From CAXBOO01 sp963977425 (GTDB lineage: Bacteria > Bacteroidota > Bacteroidia > Flavobacteriales_D > Luteibaculaceae): DNA of 64,000 bases. The stretch's first letter is position 1, and the number at the start of each line of letters is the position of its first letter. Position numbers and translations under genes: made by a program. The notes below the pieces were generated by a model. That model saw nothing but the letters and a program-made list of their open reading frames with translations, ran no database searches and was not told the DNA's origin. The DNA lies in the NCBI GenBank assembly GCA_963977425.1, contig CAXBOO010000004.1:310001-374000 (forward strand). The letters run 5' to 3'. This document shows positions 45,250 to 54,538 of the stretch, in pieces.

Positions 45250-46659
45250 ATGATGACCAAGGTTCCACAGTTACAATTAGTAAAAAAATACAACGGACGA
45301 GATAATCGTGTAATTTTTTGCTCAAAGCTCAATGAATTAAAGAATATAGATATCAATGCCGATGCTTTGAAATTGGCTTCAGATACATTGAAAAAAGGTG
45401 GAGATAAAATTCATCTTAATTTGTTCTATACGCAGTACATGATTGTGTACGTTGGCGATAAAGCTGAGAAAATGCGTTTGGCTGGTGCCGAGTGGGCGAA
45501 AATATTGAAGACAGAAAAAGCAAATAAATTTTTATTTGAAGGTGGTGATGCGGAATGCAGTATAGCTTTTTTAGAAGGGTTTGCTTCTCAGTTTTATGAT
45601 TACTCACTTAAGTCTGATTTCAAGAGATTGGATATGAAGGTTGAGTATACCAATGCCGATTTACAACCAGCAATGGACGAATTCTCTATTTGTTGGCAAG
45701 CCATTTATGCCAATCGCGATTTGGTGAATATGCCATTCAACAAATTGGGGGTTGCCGAATATCACCGTTGGGCAGAAGAAACTTTTAAGCAAGAAAATGT
45801 AAGCTTAACGACTTACAGCAAAAAGGACATTATCGACGCCAATATGGAGGGCTTGCTTACGGTAAATAAAGGAAGTTTTAAAGATCCTGGGTTTATTAAA
45901 GTTGAGTACAAACCAAAAAATGCAAGCAACAAAGCACCTATCGTTTTTGTAGGTAAAGGTGTAGTTTACGATACTGGTGGATTGAGTTTGAAGCCAACAG
46001 CACATTCAATGGATATCATGAAGTGCGATATGGGTGGGTCCGCCTCTGTACTAACAGCTATGTTGGCTATTATAGAAAACAAGTTGCCTGTTCACGTAGT
46101 TGCCTTGGCGCCTTTAACCGATAACCGACCTGGTAACGATGCTATTTGCCCTGGGGATGTTATCACGTATAAAAATGGAAAGACGGTTGAAATTCTAAAT
46201 ACAGATGCTGAAGGAAGATTGATTTTAGCGGATGGACTTATAGAAGCCGATACTTACAATCCAGAGTTGGTAATTTCAATGGCTACACTAACAGGTTCAG
46301 CAGCTCGTGCTATTGGTAAATATGCCGCTATTGGTATGGGTAATTGCCCATCAAAAGTGAAAAAAGACATAACCAATGCTGGCGAAACAAGCAACGATAG
46401 AGTGGTTGATTTCCCTTTCTGGAGTGTGTATGGCGAAGAAATAAAAAGCCAAATTGCCGATATTAAAAACATTGGTGGCGCTGAAGCCGGTATGATTACT
46501 GCTGGTAAATTTTTGGAGCATTTCACTAAATCACCATATTACCATATTGATATAGCTGGAAACAGTTTTATTGAATCGCCATATAAATATTACCCTGCAG
46601 GTGGAACTGGAGCAGGAACGATGTTGTTGTATACATTCATTAAAAACAGATTGAAATAA
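45250..46659 (+). CDS. Leucyl aminopeptidase family protein (M17)
   Basis: A 469-residue cytosolic zinc/manganese aminopeptidase. The C-terminal catalytic domain has the metal and catalytic residues in GKGVVYDTGGLSLK, DIMKCDMGGSASV and the family signature NTDAEGRLILADGL. The N-terminal macro-like domain is short and divergent, which is why I do not assign pepA firmly. It hydrolyses N-terminal residues of peptides. The stop overlaps the pdxA start (TAATG), so the two are coupled. Confidence 0.94.
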   Translation: MMTKVPQLQLVKKYNGRDNRVIFCSKLNELKNIDINADALKLASDTLKKGGDKIHLNLFYTQYMIVYVGDKAEKMRLAGAEWAKILKTEKANKFLFEGGDAECSIAFLEGFASQFYDYSLKSDFKRLDMKVEYTNADLQPAMDEFSICWQAIYANRDLVNMPFNKLGVAEYHRWAEETFKQENVSLTTYSKKDIIDANMEGLLTVNKGSFKDPGFIKVEYKPKNASNKAPIVFVGKGVVYDTGGLSLKPTAHSMDIMKCDMGGSASVLTAMLAIIENKLPVHVVALAPLTDNRPGNDAICPGDVITYKNGKTVEILNTDAEGRLILADGLIEADTYNPELVISMATLTGSAARAIGKYAAIGMGNCPSKVKKDITNAGETSNDRVVDFPFWSVYGEEIKSQIADIKNIGGAEAGMITAGKFLEHFTKSPYYHIDIAGNSFIESPYKYYPAGGTGAGTMLLYTFIKNRLK

Positions 46660-47711
46660 TGACAAAGCTTAAAGTAGGGATTAGCGTCGGCGATTTGAAC
46701 GGCGTTGGAATGGAAATAATATTTAAAACGTTCCGAAACAAAGCAATGAGCGATATGTGTACGCCGATAGTATTTGGTAACGCTAAGGCTGCAGGTTTTT
46801 ATAGAAAGGCGACTAAATCGAATGAGTTTAGTTTCAATATTGTAAATAGCATAAGTGAAATTTCGGTTGATAAAGCCAATTTGGTTGCTATTTCTAATGA
46901 AGAAATAAGTTTATCGCCAGGTACACCTTCAAAGCAAACAGGAGCGTTTGCGGCACAAAGTTTAAAAGCGGCAACTGAAGCCTTATCAAAAGGAGAGATT
47001 GATGTCTTGGTAACAGCTCCTATAGATAAGAACACTATTCAGTCAGCAGATTTTAATTTCCCTGGACATACAGAGTATTTAACACATTATGCAGGCGAAA
47101 AAGAATCGCTGATGTTCATGGTGTCTGAAAATATTCGCGTAGCTACTTTGAGCAATCATGTTGCATTGAAAGATGTAGTTAAAGAAATTACACAAGATAA
47201 AATCAAGGCGAAATTGGATATTCTCATCAAATCGCTTCAAGACGATTTTGGTATTGTAAAACCAAAAGTAGCTGTGCTGGGTTTAAATCCTCACGCTGGA
47301 GACAATGGGCAGATTGGGGAAGAAGAGAAAGACGTCATCATACCAGCCTTAAAAGCGTACAATCAAAACGATGCATTGGTAATGGGACCTTACAGTGCTG
47401 ATGGTTTTTTTGGAAATGGCAGTTACAAACAGTTTGATGCTGTTTTGTCGATGTACCACGATCAAGGATTGGTGCCTTTCAAAATATTGAGTTTTGGTAG
47501 TGGCGTTAACTTTACGGCAGGTCTTCCTGTGGTAAGAACATCACCAGATCATGGAGTAGCGTATGATATTGCTGGAAAAAACACGGTAGATGAAAATTCT
47601 TTCCGTCAAGCTATTTATACAGCAATGGATGTTTTTAAGATGCGTAAAAAGCTCAAAGAATGGCGTGAAAACCCGTTGGAGCACCATGAATTGAAAGTCG
47701 ATAGAAAGTAA
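46659..47711 (+). CDS. pdxA: 4-hydroxythreonine-4-phosphate dehydrogenase
   Basis: Oxidises 4-phosphohydroxy-L-threonine in the DXP-dependent route to pyridoxal phosphate; DXP itself comes from Dxs, encoded at 52535. 350 residues with the metal-binding His residues in FPGHTEYL, LNPHAGD and MYHDQGL, plus the phosphate and substrate loop VVRTSPDHGVAYDIAGK. Starts ISVGDLNGVGMEI where most PdxA read GDPxGxGPE. Shares one base with the aminopeptidase gene. The DUF177-rpmF operon starts 123 bases on with its own -7 box. Confidence 0.96.
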   Translation: MTKLKVGISVGDLNGVGMEIIFKTFRNKAMSDMCTPIVFGNAKAAGFYRKATKSNEFSFNIVNSISEISVDKANLVAISNEEISLSPGTPSKQTGAFAAQSLKAATEALSKGEIDVLVTAPIDKNTIQSADFNFPGHTEYLTHYAGEKESLMFMVSENIRVATLSNHVALKDVVKEITQDKIKAKLDILIKSLQDDFGIVKPKVAVLGLNPHAGDNGQIGEEEKDVIIPALKAYNQNDALVMGPYSADGFFGNGSYKQFDAVLSMYHDQGLVPFKILSFGSGVNFTAGLPVVRTSPDHGVAYDIAGKNTVDENSFRQAIYTAMDVFKMRKKLKEWRENPLEHHELKVDRK

Positions 47712-47803
47712 GCTTTTGGGTAAGAATTATTTCAAGATAAATATTTGAGAATCAACGTAAAAAACTTGTGGTGATTTAAACATCTTTGTCTTGAAAAGTT
47801 TTT

Positions 47804-47811
47804 TATCTTTG
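47804..47811 (+). promoter_or_regulatory. -7 box of the DUF177-rpmF operon
   Basis: TATCTTTG matches TAnnTTTG and lies 22 bases before the ATG at 47834. A TTTG at 47785-47788 could be the -33 box, though the spacer is only 15. Confidence 0.6.
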
Positions 47812-47833
47812 CCGTCCGTTTTTTGATAGCATT

Positions 47834-48367
47834 ATGTCATCCAATAAGACATCAGAGTTTTTAATTCAGTACACAGGTTTAAAGCTAGGTGAACATGAAT
47901 TTACTTTTGAACTCACCGATGAATTTTTTGAAGAAGCACCACACTTTGGTTTGTTCGACGCTCGAATAAAAGCCATTGCAAAGCTTACGAAAGAAGAAAC
48001 TTTTATGGAATGGCGCTTTAGCACCAGTGGTACAGCTGTTGGCGATTGCGATCTTTGTGGTGATGAGTTGAAACTCACATTAGAAGGTGAACAAAAACTG
48101 ATGGTCAAATATGGTGATGAAGAAAAAGAATTGGATGGAGAATTGTTGGTTATACCTTACGATTCGTACCATTTTAATTTGAAACATCATTTAATGGACT
48201 GTGTTTTATTGAATTTACCTATGCGTAGAGTACATGCTGAGGGTGAATGCAATGAAGAAACACTAGAAGAATTAGAGAAATTACGTTACAAAGAAGATAT
48301 AAGCGATCCTCGCTGGGAGGGTTTGCAAAAACTAAATATTAATAAGCAGAACAATGGCACATCCTAA
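47834..48367 (+). CDS. DUF177 (YceD-like) protein
   Basis: A 177-residue cytosolic protein of the YceD/DUF177 family, which is nearly always encoded just before rpmF and is linked to 23S rRNA accumulation and ribosome assembly. The central motif GDCDLCGDELKLTLEGE holds a Cys pair that may bind zinc or stabilise the fold; TEWRFSTSG-like and EELEKLRYKEDISDPRW segments complete the family pattern. The last 14 bases overlap rpmF, so expression is coupled. Confidence 0.92.
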   Translation: MSSNKTSEFLIQYTGLKLGEHEFTFELTDEFFEEAPHFGLFDARIKAIAKLTKEETFMEWRFSTSGTAVGDCDLCGDELKLTLEGEQKLMVKYGDEEKELDGELLVIPYDSYHFNLKHHLMDCVLLNLPMRRVHAEGECNEETLEELEKLRYKEDISDPRWEGLQKLNINKQNNGTS

Positions 48368-48563
48368 GAGAAAACAGTCGAAGACGAGGAGAGATAAGAG
48401 AAGAACGCATTACAAGGCTGCCTTGCCTACGCTTTCTACATGCCCTACAACCGGTCAGGTACATTTACGTCACCGTGCATACTGGATGGACGGAAAACTA
48501 TACTACAAAGGACAAGTAGTTGTTGAAAAAGAGGTAGAAGAAGTAGAAGAGTCGGAAGATTAA
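48354..48563 (+). CDS. rpmF: 50S ribosomal protein L32
   Basis: Small basic protein of the large subunit: 69 residues, MAHPKRKQSKTRRDKRRTHY, then STCPTTGQVHLRHRAYW. It has one Cys, not the four of zinc-binding L32 forms. The C-terminal tail is strongly acidic (EKEVEEVEESED), as in many Bacteroidota L32. It overlaps DUF177 by 14 bases and is followed by a terminator. Confidence 0.98.
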   Translation: MAHPKRKQSKTRRDKRRTHYKAALPTLSTCPTTGQVHLRHRAYWMDGKLYYKGQVVVEKEVEEVEESED

Positions 48564-48591
48564 ATCCCGCTCTACATCAATAATATTAGCA

Positions 48592-48622
48592 TTAAACCCA
48601 AGCTCTGTTTGGGTTTTTTCTT
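48592..48622 (+). terminator. Terminator after rpmF
   Basis: AAACCCAA, short loop, TTGGGTTT followed by T run with one C; eight pairs, 30 bases after the stop. It separates rpmF from fabH, which must then have its own start or rely on read-through. Confidence 0.8.
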
Positions 48623-48668
48623 TTATACCTACTAAAATAGTACATTTACCCTCACACTAAAGGCGAAT

Positions 48669-49658
48669 ATGTCTCAAATTAAAGCTGCAATTACCGCTGT
48701 TTCAGGCTATGTACCTGATTATGTTTTAAGCAATGCTGAACTTGAAAAAATGGTTGATACCACCGATGAGTGGATAACCTCAAGGACAGGAATTAAGGAA
48801 AGAAGAATACTAAAAGGCGAAGGCCTTGGTACTTCGGATATGGCTGCTAAAGCTGTATTAAGCTTATGCGAAAAACGTGGAATAGACCCCTTAGAAATTG
48901 ATTTGCTGATTTGCGGTACCGTAACTCCCGATCATCCATTTCCTGCAACTGCCAATATTATCTCAGATAAAATTGGTGCCAAAAATGCTTTTGGATTTGA
49001 TGTTGGAGCGGCATGTTCAGGATTTATTTATTCCCTAATAACAGGTTCTCAATTTATTGAAACTGGGAAGTACAAAAAAGTAGTTGTAATAGGCGCCGAT
49101 AAAATGTCGTCTATTGTTGATTATACTGATCGTACTACCTGTTGTATTTTTGGTGATGGTGCAGGAGCAGTATTGCTAGAGCCAAATGAAGAAGGTTTGG
49201 GTATACAAGACTCAATACTTCGTTCAGATGGATCAGGGCGTGTGCATCTTCATATGAAAGGTGGTGGGTCAGTAAAACCAGCCAATCATCAAACAGTAGA
49301 TGCTGGTGAACACTTCATATATCAAGAAGGACAACCTGTATTTAAATTTGCAGTAAAAAATATGGCCGATGTTTCTGCCGAAATCATGGAACGCAATCAG
49401 TTAGGAGCTGATGATGTTCAATGGTTAGTGCCACATCAAGCCAATCTTCGTATCATAGACGCTACAGCACGTAGAATGGAATTAGATCCATCAAAAGTCA
49501 TGATCAATATTCAAAAATTTGGAAATACCACCTCTGGAACCATACCACTTTGTTTGTGGGAATGGGAAGATAAGCTTAAAAAGGGCGATAATATTATCTT
49601 AGCAGCTTTTGGTGGTGGATTCACTTGGGGTAGTATTTACCTAAAGTGGGCCATTTAA
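48669..49658 (+). CDS. fabH: 3-oxoacyl-ACP synthase III
   Basis: Starts fatty-acid synthesis by condensing acyl-CoA (usually acetyl-CoA) with malonyl-ACP. 329 residues with the full Cys-His-Asn triad: DVGAACSGFIYSL, VPHQANLRI and FGNTTSGT. The start region ITAVSGYVPDYVLSN and DTTDEWITSRTGI are family hallmarks. It precedes accB and accC, which supply malonyl-CoA, so the three genes feed one step. A one-mismatch -7 box (TACATTTA) lies upstream. Confidence 0.97.
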   Translation: MSQIKAAITAVSGYVPDYVLSNAELEKMVDTTDEWITSRTGIKERRILKGEGLGTSDMAAKAVLSLCEKRGIDPLEIDLLICGTVTPDHPFPATANIISDKIGAKNAFGFDVGAACSGFIYSLITGSQFIETGKYKKVVVIGADKMSSIVDYTDRTTCCIFGDGAGAVLLEPNEEGLGIQDSILRSDGSGRVHLHMKGGGSVKPANHQTVDAGEHFIYQEGQPVFKFAVKNMADVSAEIMERNQLGADDVQWLVPHQANLRIIDATARRMELDPSKVMINIQKFGNTTSGTIPLCLWEWEDKLKKGDNIILAAFGGGFTWGSIYLKWAI

Positions 49659-49691
49659 TAGATTTATAAACAAGCATTTAATTTAGAAAAC

Positions 49692-50213
49692 ATGACCAAT
49701 ACCGAGATTCAAGACCTTATTAAGTTAGTTTCAAGATCTTCTGTTTCTGAAGTTGAAATTGAAAGAAAAGATTTTAAAATCACTGTAAAATCTGAAGGCA
49801 AAAAGAAAAAGGATGGCTTAGGCGATGTTAATCCTATGCCTATGCAATATGCTCCAATGGCGGCTATGCCAACTATGGCAGCACCAATGCCACAAGTTCC
49901 AACAGCTCAAGCTCCTGCTGAAGCTCCAAAAGCTGCAGCTAGTGCAGAACCTGCTTCTTCTGATGACGCAAATCTTATCACTGTAAAGTCTCCGATGATT
50001 GGAACTTTCTACAGAAAACCATCACCAGACAAAGATGCTTTCATCAATGTTGGTGACGATATTAAAGTTGGACAAACCGTTTGTATTATTGAGGCCATGA
50101 AACTTTTCAATGAAATTGAAGCAGAAGTGACTGGTAAAGTGGTAAAAGTATTGGTTGACGATATGTCTCCTGTAGAATACGACCAACCATTATTTTTGGT
50201 AGAACCGGCATAA
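49692..50213 (+). CDS. accB: Biotin carboxyl carrier protein of acetyl-CoA carboxylase
   Basis: Carries the biotin that AccC carboxylates. 173 residues: N-terminal helical part (TEIQDLIKLVSRSSVSEVEI), a flexible linker (about residues 50-95) rich in Pro, Ala and Met, and the C-terminal biotinyl domain with the modified Lys in IEAMKLFNE and the 'thumb' region before it (SPMIGTFYRKPSPDKDAF). 33 bases after fabH, 44 before accC. Confidence 0.98.
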   Translation: MTNTEIQDLIKLVSRSSVSEVEIERKDFKITVKSEGKKKKDGLGDVNPMPMQYAPMAAMPTMAAPMPQVPTAQAPAEAPKAAASAEPASSDDANLITVKSPMIGTFYRKPSPDKDAFINVGDDIKVGQTVCIIEAMKLFNEIEAEVTGKVVKVLVDDMSPVEYDQPLFLVEPA

Positions 50214-50257
50214 AACTTCTTTTTTAAAGAAGTTCTTATTAACCAACCTTAATAATC

Positions 50258-51598
50258 ATGTTTAAAAAAATACTGATTGCCAATCGTGGCGAAATAGCAC
50301 TGCGTATTATTCGTACCTGTAAAGAAATGGGTATTAAGACCGTAGCTGTTTATTCTGCTGCTGACAGAGAAAGTTTGCACGTTCGTTTTGCAGATGAAGC
50401 TGTTTGTATTGGACCTGCGGCCAGTTCTGAGTCGTACTTAAAAATACCAAATATTATTGCCGCTGCTGAAATTACCAATGCCGATGCTATACATCCAGGC
50501 TATGGTTTCTTAGCTGAAAACGCAAAATTTTCTAGAGTTTGTCAAGAACATGGTATCAAATTTATTGGTGCTACTCCTGAACAAATAGAAGGAATGGGTG
50601 ACAAAGCATCTGCTAAGGCATCTATGATTGCAGCAAAAGTACCTTGTATTCCTGGTTCAAAAGGAATATTAGAGTCTATTGAAGAGGCAACAAAAATTGC
50701 GAAACAAATTAAATACCCTGTAATTCTTAAAGCTACCGCAGGTGGTGGTGGAAAAGGAATGCAAGTAGTATGGGAAGAAAGTGCATTAGAAGACGCTTGG
50801 AATAGTACAAGACGTGAAGCTGGTGCTGCTTTTGGTAACGACGGGATGTACATGGAGAAATTCATCGAAAACCCACGCCATATTGAAATTCAAATTGCTG
50901 GAGATCAGCATGGTAATTATTGCCATTTATCTGAGCGCGATTGCTCAATTCAAAGACGTCATCAAAAGTTGGTTGAGGAAACTCCATCCCCTTTTATGAC
51001 TCCAGAATTAAGAGATAAAATGGGGGAAGCTGCTATTAAAGCTGCCGAAGCTGTTCAGTATGAAGGTGTAGGTACCGTTGAGTTTTTAGTGGATAAGCAC
51101 CGCGATTTCTATTTCATGGAGATGAATACTCGTATTCAAGTGGAGCATACCATTACTGAAGAAGTTATCAACTTTGATTTAATCAAAGAGCAAATTAAAA
51201 TTGCTTTTGGTGATAAGATCTCAGGTAAAAACTATTACCCACAAATGCATGCAATTCAGTGTCGTATAAATGCTGAAGATCCATTCAATGACTTTCGTCC
51301 ATCGCCAGGTAAAATTACCAATTACCATGCGCCAGGTGGTCACGGTGTTCGTATCGATACACACGTATATGCAGGATACAATATTCCTCCGTACTACGAT
51401 TCAATGATTTCGAAACTGATTACTGTAGCTCAAACTCGTGAGGAAGCTTTGACTAAAATGGAACGTGCATTGAGTGAATATGTGATAGAAGGTGTAAAAA
51501 CTACTATACCATTCCACATTCAATTAATGAAGAACAAAAAGTTTAGAGAAGGTGATTTCACCACTAAATTCTTAGAAGACTTTGAATTGGAAAACTAA
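50258..51598 (+). CDS. accC: Biotin carboxylase of acetyl-CoA carboxylase
   Basis: ATP-dependent carboxylation of biotin on AccB. 446 residues, normal length. Features: N-terminal KILIANRGEIALRIIRTCKE, Gly-rich ATP loop KATAGGGGKGMQ, HIEIQIAGD, catalytic ERDCSIQRRHQK, EMNTRIQVEHTITE. Last gene of the fabH-accB-accC group and followed by a terminator. Confidence 0.98.
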   Translation: MFKKILIANRGEIALRIIRTCKEMGIKTVAVYSAADRESLHVRFADEAVCIGPAASSESYLKIPNIIAAAEITNADAIHPGYGFLAENAKFSRVCQEHGIKFIGATPEQIEGMGDKASAKASMIAAKVPCIPGSKGILESIEEATKIAKQIKYPVILKATAGGGGKGMQVVWEESALEDAWNSTRREAGAAFGNDGMYMEKFIENPRHIEIQIAGDQHGNYCHLSERDCSIQRRHQKLVEETPSPFMTPELRDKMGEAAIKAAEAVQYEGVGTVEFLVDKHRDFYFMEMNTRIQVEHTITEEVINFDLIKEQIKIAFGDKISGKNYYPQMHAIQCRINAEDPFNDFRPSPGKITNYHAPGGHGVRIDTHVYAGYNIPPYYDSMISKLITVAQTREEALTKMERALSEYVIEGVKTTIPFHIQLMKNKKFREGDFTTKFLEDFELEN

Positions 51599-51622
51599 TT
51601 TTTTCCGAAACAATTGATTTTA

Positions 51623-51659
51623 TAAAAGCCTTTTAACACACTGTTAGAAGGCTTTTTTT
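51623..51659 (+). terminator. Terminator after accC
   Basis: AAAAGCCTT, loop of about 17 bases that can pair further (TTAACA / TGTTAG), AAGGCTTTTTTT. It starts 25 bases after the stop. Confidence 0.87.
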
Positions 51660-51682
51660 ATAAGCTTATTTATCAAAACAAA

Positions 51683-51690
51683 TACCTTTG
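51683..51690 (+). promoter_or_regulatory. -7 box of the barrel-protein gene at 51708
   Basis: TACCTTTG matches TAnnTTTG, 17 bases before the ATG and just after the accC terminator. Confidence 0.5.
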
Positions 51691-51707
51691 CCCAGAATTT
51701 ACTCCTT

Positions 51708-52538
51708 ATGAAATTGAAACTTGTTATTGCCGTCTTGGTTTTCTTGACCACTCCTTTTTTTATGAATGCTCAGGAAACAGAAAAAAAAGATAAAAAGATT
51801 AAGGCTGTTTATTTTCATTGGGGTTACAATCGCAGTGCTTACACGAAGGCGGATATCAAAATCAAAGGCGATAATGAAGATATTATTATTCGAGATGCCT
51901 ATGCTAAAGACTCTCCATCACCATTTGATGCTAGCGTATATTTGAATCCATTGAAGTTTACCATTCCTCAATTTGATTTTAGAGTAGGAGCGGAACTACA
52001 AAATGGATATTATGTCAGTTTTGGTTGGGATCACATGAAGTATGTTTTGCAACCAGGTAATTATTTTGTTGAAGGAGAAATAACAGAACCTACTGCTACA
52101 CCAAAATACATTAGAAGCTATAACGACACCATTTTTATTGATGACAATTTCTTGCATTTAGAGCATACTGATGGTTTAAACTACATCCACTTTAGTATCG
52201 ATAAAGTCATTTATAAGAAGGCTTTTTGGAAAGAACGATTAATTTTTGAATTGCCAATAGAATACGGATTTGGAATAAGTACTCCTTGGACAGATAGCGA
52301 ATTTGTGGGGCGTTTTTACAGAAACCCGAGTATTCGATTAGCGGGTGTAGCAACCAACATAGGGATAAAACCGAGATTGTATTTGTACAAGGAATTGTTG
52401 TTTTTTCAAACAAACTTACGTGCCGGATACGTCAATATGTGGAATGTAAAAATCCACGACGAAGTAAGAGCTAAGCAAAATTTTGGCTACGTTGAAAGGG
52501 CCTTTGTTTTCGGAATGAAATTTAATCTGAAAGATTAA
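51708..52538 (+). CDS. Probable outer-membrane barrel protein
   Basis: A 276-residue exported protein (signal MKLKLVIAVLVFLTTPFFMNAQ). The mature sequence is beta-rich with many aromatic girdle-like residues (AVYFHWGYNRSAYTKADI, NGYYVSFGWDHMKYVLQPG, IFELPIEYGFGISTPW) and ends GMKFNLKD. The pattern fits small outer-membrane barrels of Bacteroidota; no named family recognised. It has its own -7 box; the end overlaps convergent dxs by 4 bases. Confidence 0.7.
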   Translation: MKLKLVIAVLVFLTTPFFMNAQETEKKDKKIKAVYFHWGYNRSAYTKADIKIKGDNEDIIIRDAYAKDSPSPFDASVYLNPLKFTIPQFDFRVGAELQNGYYVSFGWDHMKYVLQPGNYFVEGEITEPTATPKYIRSYNDTIFIDDNFLHLEHTDGLNYIHFSIDKVIYKKAFWKERLIFELPIEYGFGISTPWTDSEFVGRFYRNPSIRLAGVATNIGIKPRLYLYKELLFFQTNLRAGYVNMWNVKIHDEVRAKQNFGYVERAFVFGMKFNLKD

Positions 52539-54469
52539 CCTGCAGATAAATTTCCTTTTTCTATTGTTTGAGCTAATTTTTTGGCCGTTTCAATGATGTC
52601 GTCTTTGTGGTAACCACATTCTTTGTGTAGTTCGTCTTGAGAACCATGCTCAATATATTGATCTGGAATACCAAGTCTTTTTATTGTAGCATTGTATCCA
52701 TTGTCGCTCATAAACTCAATAACTGCCGAGCCCATACCACCTTTAATACAGCCATCTTCAACTGTGATGATGGTTTTGTACTTAGAGAATATTTCATGGA
52801 GCATAGCTTCATCTAAAGGCTTCATGTAACGTAAATCGTATACGGCTGCAGAAATACCTTCTTCCATTAAAGTTTCAGCTGCTTCTAAAGCAAAGTTTAC
52901 TGGATGCCCTAAGCCTATAATGGCTATGTCGCTTCCCGTTACTAGCTTTTCGCCTGTTCCTGGTGCTATTTCTTTGAATGGTGTTTTCCAATCGAGCATA
53001 ACACCTTGTCCACGAGGGTAACGAATACTGAATGGGCCGTATTTACCTAACGAACCTGTGTACATTAAGTTACGCAACTCAGTTTCGTTTCTAGGTGCAG
53101 AAATCACCATGTTGGGGATGCAATTGAAATAAGCTAAATCATATGCTCCATGATGAGTAGGTCCATCGGCACCAACTAATCCACCACGATCTAAACAAAA
53201 GACAACAGGTAGTTTTTGAATGGCAACGTCGTGAATAACTTGATCGTATGCACGCTGCATAAACGAACTGTAGATATTGCAAAAAGGAATCAATCCTTGT
53301 GTAGCCATTCCTGCCGAAAATGTAACAGCGTGCTGTTCTGCGATACCAACATCAAATGCTCTATCGGGCATGGCTTCCATCATAATGTTTAGCGATGAGC
53401 CTGAAGGCATTGCAGGTGTAACGCCAACAATTTTTTCGTTTTTCTCTGCTAATTCTACAATGCTGTGGCCAAATACATCTTGGTATTTTGGAGGCTCAGG
53501 CCCTTTTTTTACAACTTTTACTATCTCTCCTGTATCTTTATTGAAAAGTCCTGGCGCATGCCATTTGGTAGGGTTTCCTGCTTCTGCAGGGGCATATCCG
53601 CCACCTTTTTTAGTGACTATATGTAAAATTTTTGGTCCTGGTATTTCTTTTAAATCTTCAAGCACTTTGGTTACTCGAACTACATCATGTCCGTCTATAG
53701 GTCCAAAGTATCTGAACTGAAGTGATTCGAAAAGATTTGAATGTTTTAATAAACTGCTTTTTATCGCGTTTTCAACTTTTGATGCAATTGCCTGAGCATT
53801 TGGACCAAACTTCGATATTTTACCCAATAAGTGCCAGATATCATCTTTTACTTTATTGTACGCATGAGAAGTTGTAATGTCGGTTAGGTAATCTTTTAAA
53901 GCGCCAACGTTGGGGTCTATCGACATGCAATTGTCGTTTAAAACAACCGTTAAATTACTGTCTAAAGAACCACCATGATTCAGCCCTTCGAAGGCTAAAC
54001 CAGCCGTCATGGCACCATCACCAATTACGGCTACGTGTTGGGTGTCGTTTTTGCCTTGAAGCTTGTTGGCTACGGCCATACCTAATGCACCAGAAATTGA
54101 CGTGCTAGAATGCCCTACGCCGAATGTATCGTATTCGCTTTCTGTTCTTTTAGGAAAGCCACTAAGCCCTTTGTATTTTCTATTGGTATGAAAAACATCT
54201 TTTCTACCAGTTAGTATTTTGTGTCCGTAAGCTTGATGCCCCACATCCCATACAAGTTGATCTTCGGGAGTGTTGAGTACATAGTGCAATGCAACCGTTA
54301 GTTCAACAACACCTAGACTGGCACCGAAGTGACCACCATTTTCGCTAACAATGTCCACTATGTATTGCCTAAGCTCATCGCATATTTGTGGCAATTGGCT
54401 GATATCTAATTTTTTTAGGTCAGCGGGAATGTTAATGTCCTTAAGAAGAGGGCCTGCAGTGTATGTCAT
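52535..54469 (-). CDS. dxs: 1-deoxy-D-xylulose-5-phosphate synthase
   Basis: First enzyme of the MEP isoprenoid route; DXP also serves thiamine and PLP synthesis (see pdxA). A 644-residue thiamine-diphosphate enzyme: ThDP/Mg motif GDGAMTAGLAFEGLNH...NDN, N-terminal HFGASLGVVELTVALH, FGVGHSSTSIS, and in the second domain the activating Glu in DVGIAEQHAVTFSAG, then DRGGLVGADGPTHHG. Transcribed from a -7 box 23 bases upstream of the ATG. Confidence 0.98.
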   Translation of the reverse strand: MTYTAGPLLKDINIPADLKKLDISQLPQICDELRQYIVDIVSENGGHFGASLGVVELTVALHYVLNTPEDQLVWDVGHQAYGHKILTGRKDVFHTNRKYKGLSGFPKRTESEYDTFGVGHSSTSISGALGMAVANKLQGKNDTQHVAVIGDGAMTAGLAFEGLNHGGSLDSNLTVVLNDNCMSIDPNVGALKDYLTDITTSHAYNKVKDDIWHLLGKISKFGPNAQAIASKVENAIKSSLLKHSNLFESLQFRYFGPIDGHDVVRVTKVLEDLKEIPGPKILHIVTKKGGGYAPAEAGNPTKWHAPGLFNKDTGEIVKVVKKGPEPPKYQDVFGHSIVELAEKNEKIVGVTPAMPSGSSLNIMMEAMPDRAFDVGIAEQHAVTFSAGMATQGLIPFCNIYSSFMQRAYDQVIHDVAIQKLPVVFCLDRGGLVGADGPTHHGAYDLAYFNCIPNMVISAPRNETELRNLMYTGSLGKYGPFSIRYPRGQGVMLDWKTPFKEIAPGTGEKLVTGSDIAIIGLGHPVNFALEAAETLMEEGISAAVYDLRYMKPLDEAMLHEIFSKYKTIITVEDGCIKGGMGSAVIEFMSDNGYNATIKRLGIPDQYIEHGSQDELHKECGYHKDDIIETAKKLAQTIEKGNLSAG

Positions 54470-54492
54470 ACTCGGTGTTGAATAATACGTGG

Positions 54493-54500
54493 CAAAGTTA
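54493..54500 (-). promoter_or_regulatory. -7 box of dxs
   Basis: TAACTTTG on the minus strand matches TAnnTTTG, 23 bases before the dxs ATG at 54469. No clear -33 box. Confidence 0.5.
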
Positions 54501-54538
54501 ATTTTTAATACATGTAACTCATTTATTGAGCATATGTT

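Noticed and set aside
53277..53720. Long plus-strand frame inside dxs (147 codons)
   Set aside because: It is the shadow of a highly conserved minus-strand gene and has no recognisable domain.
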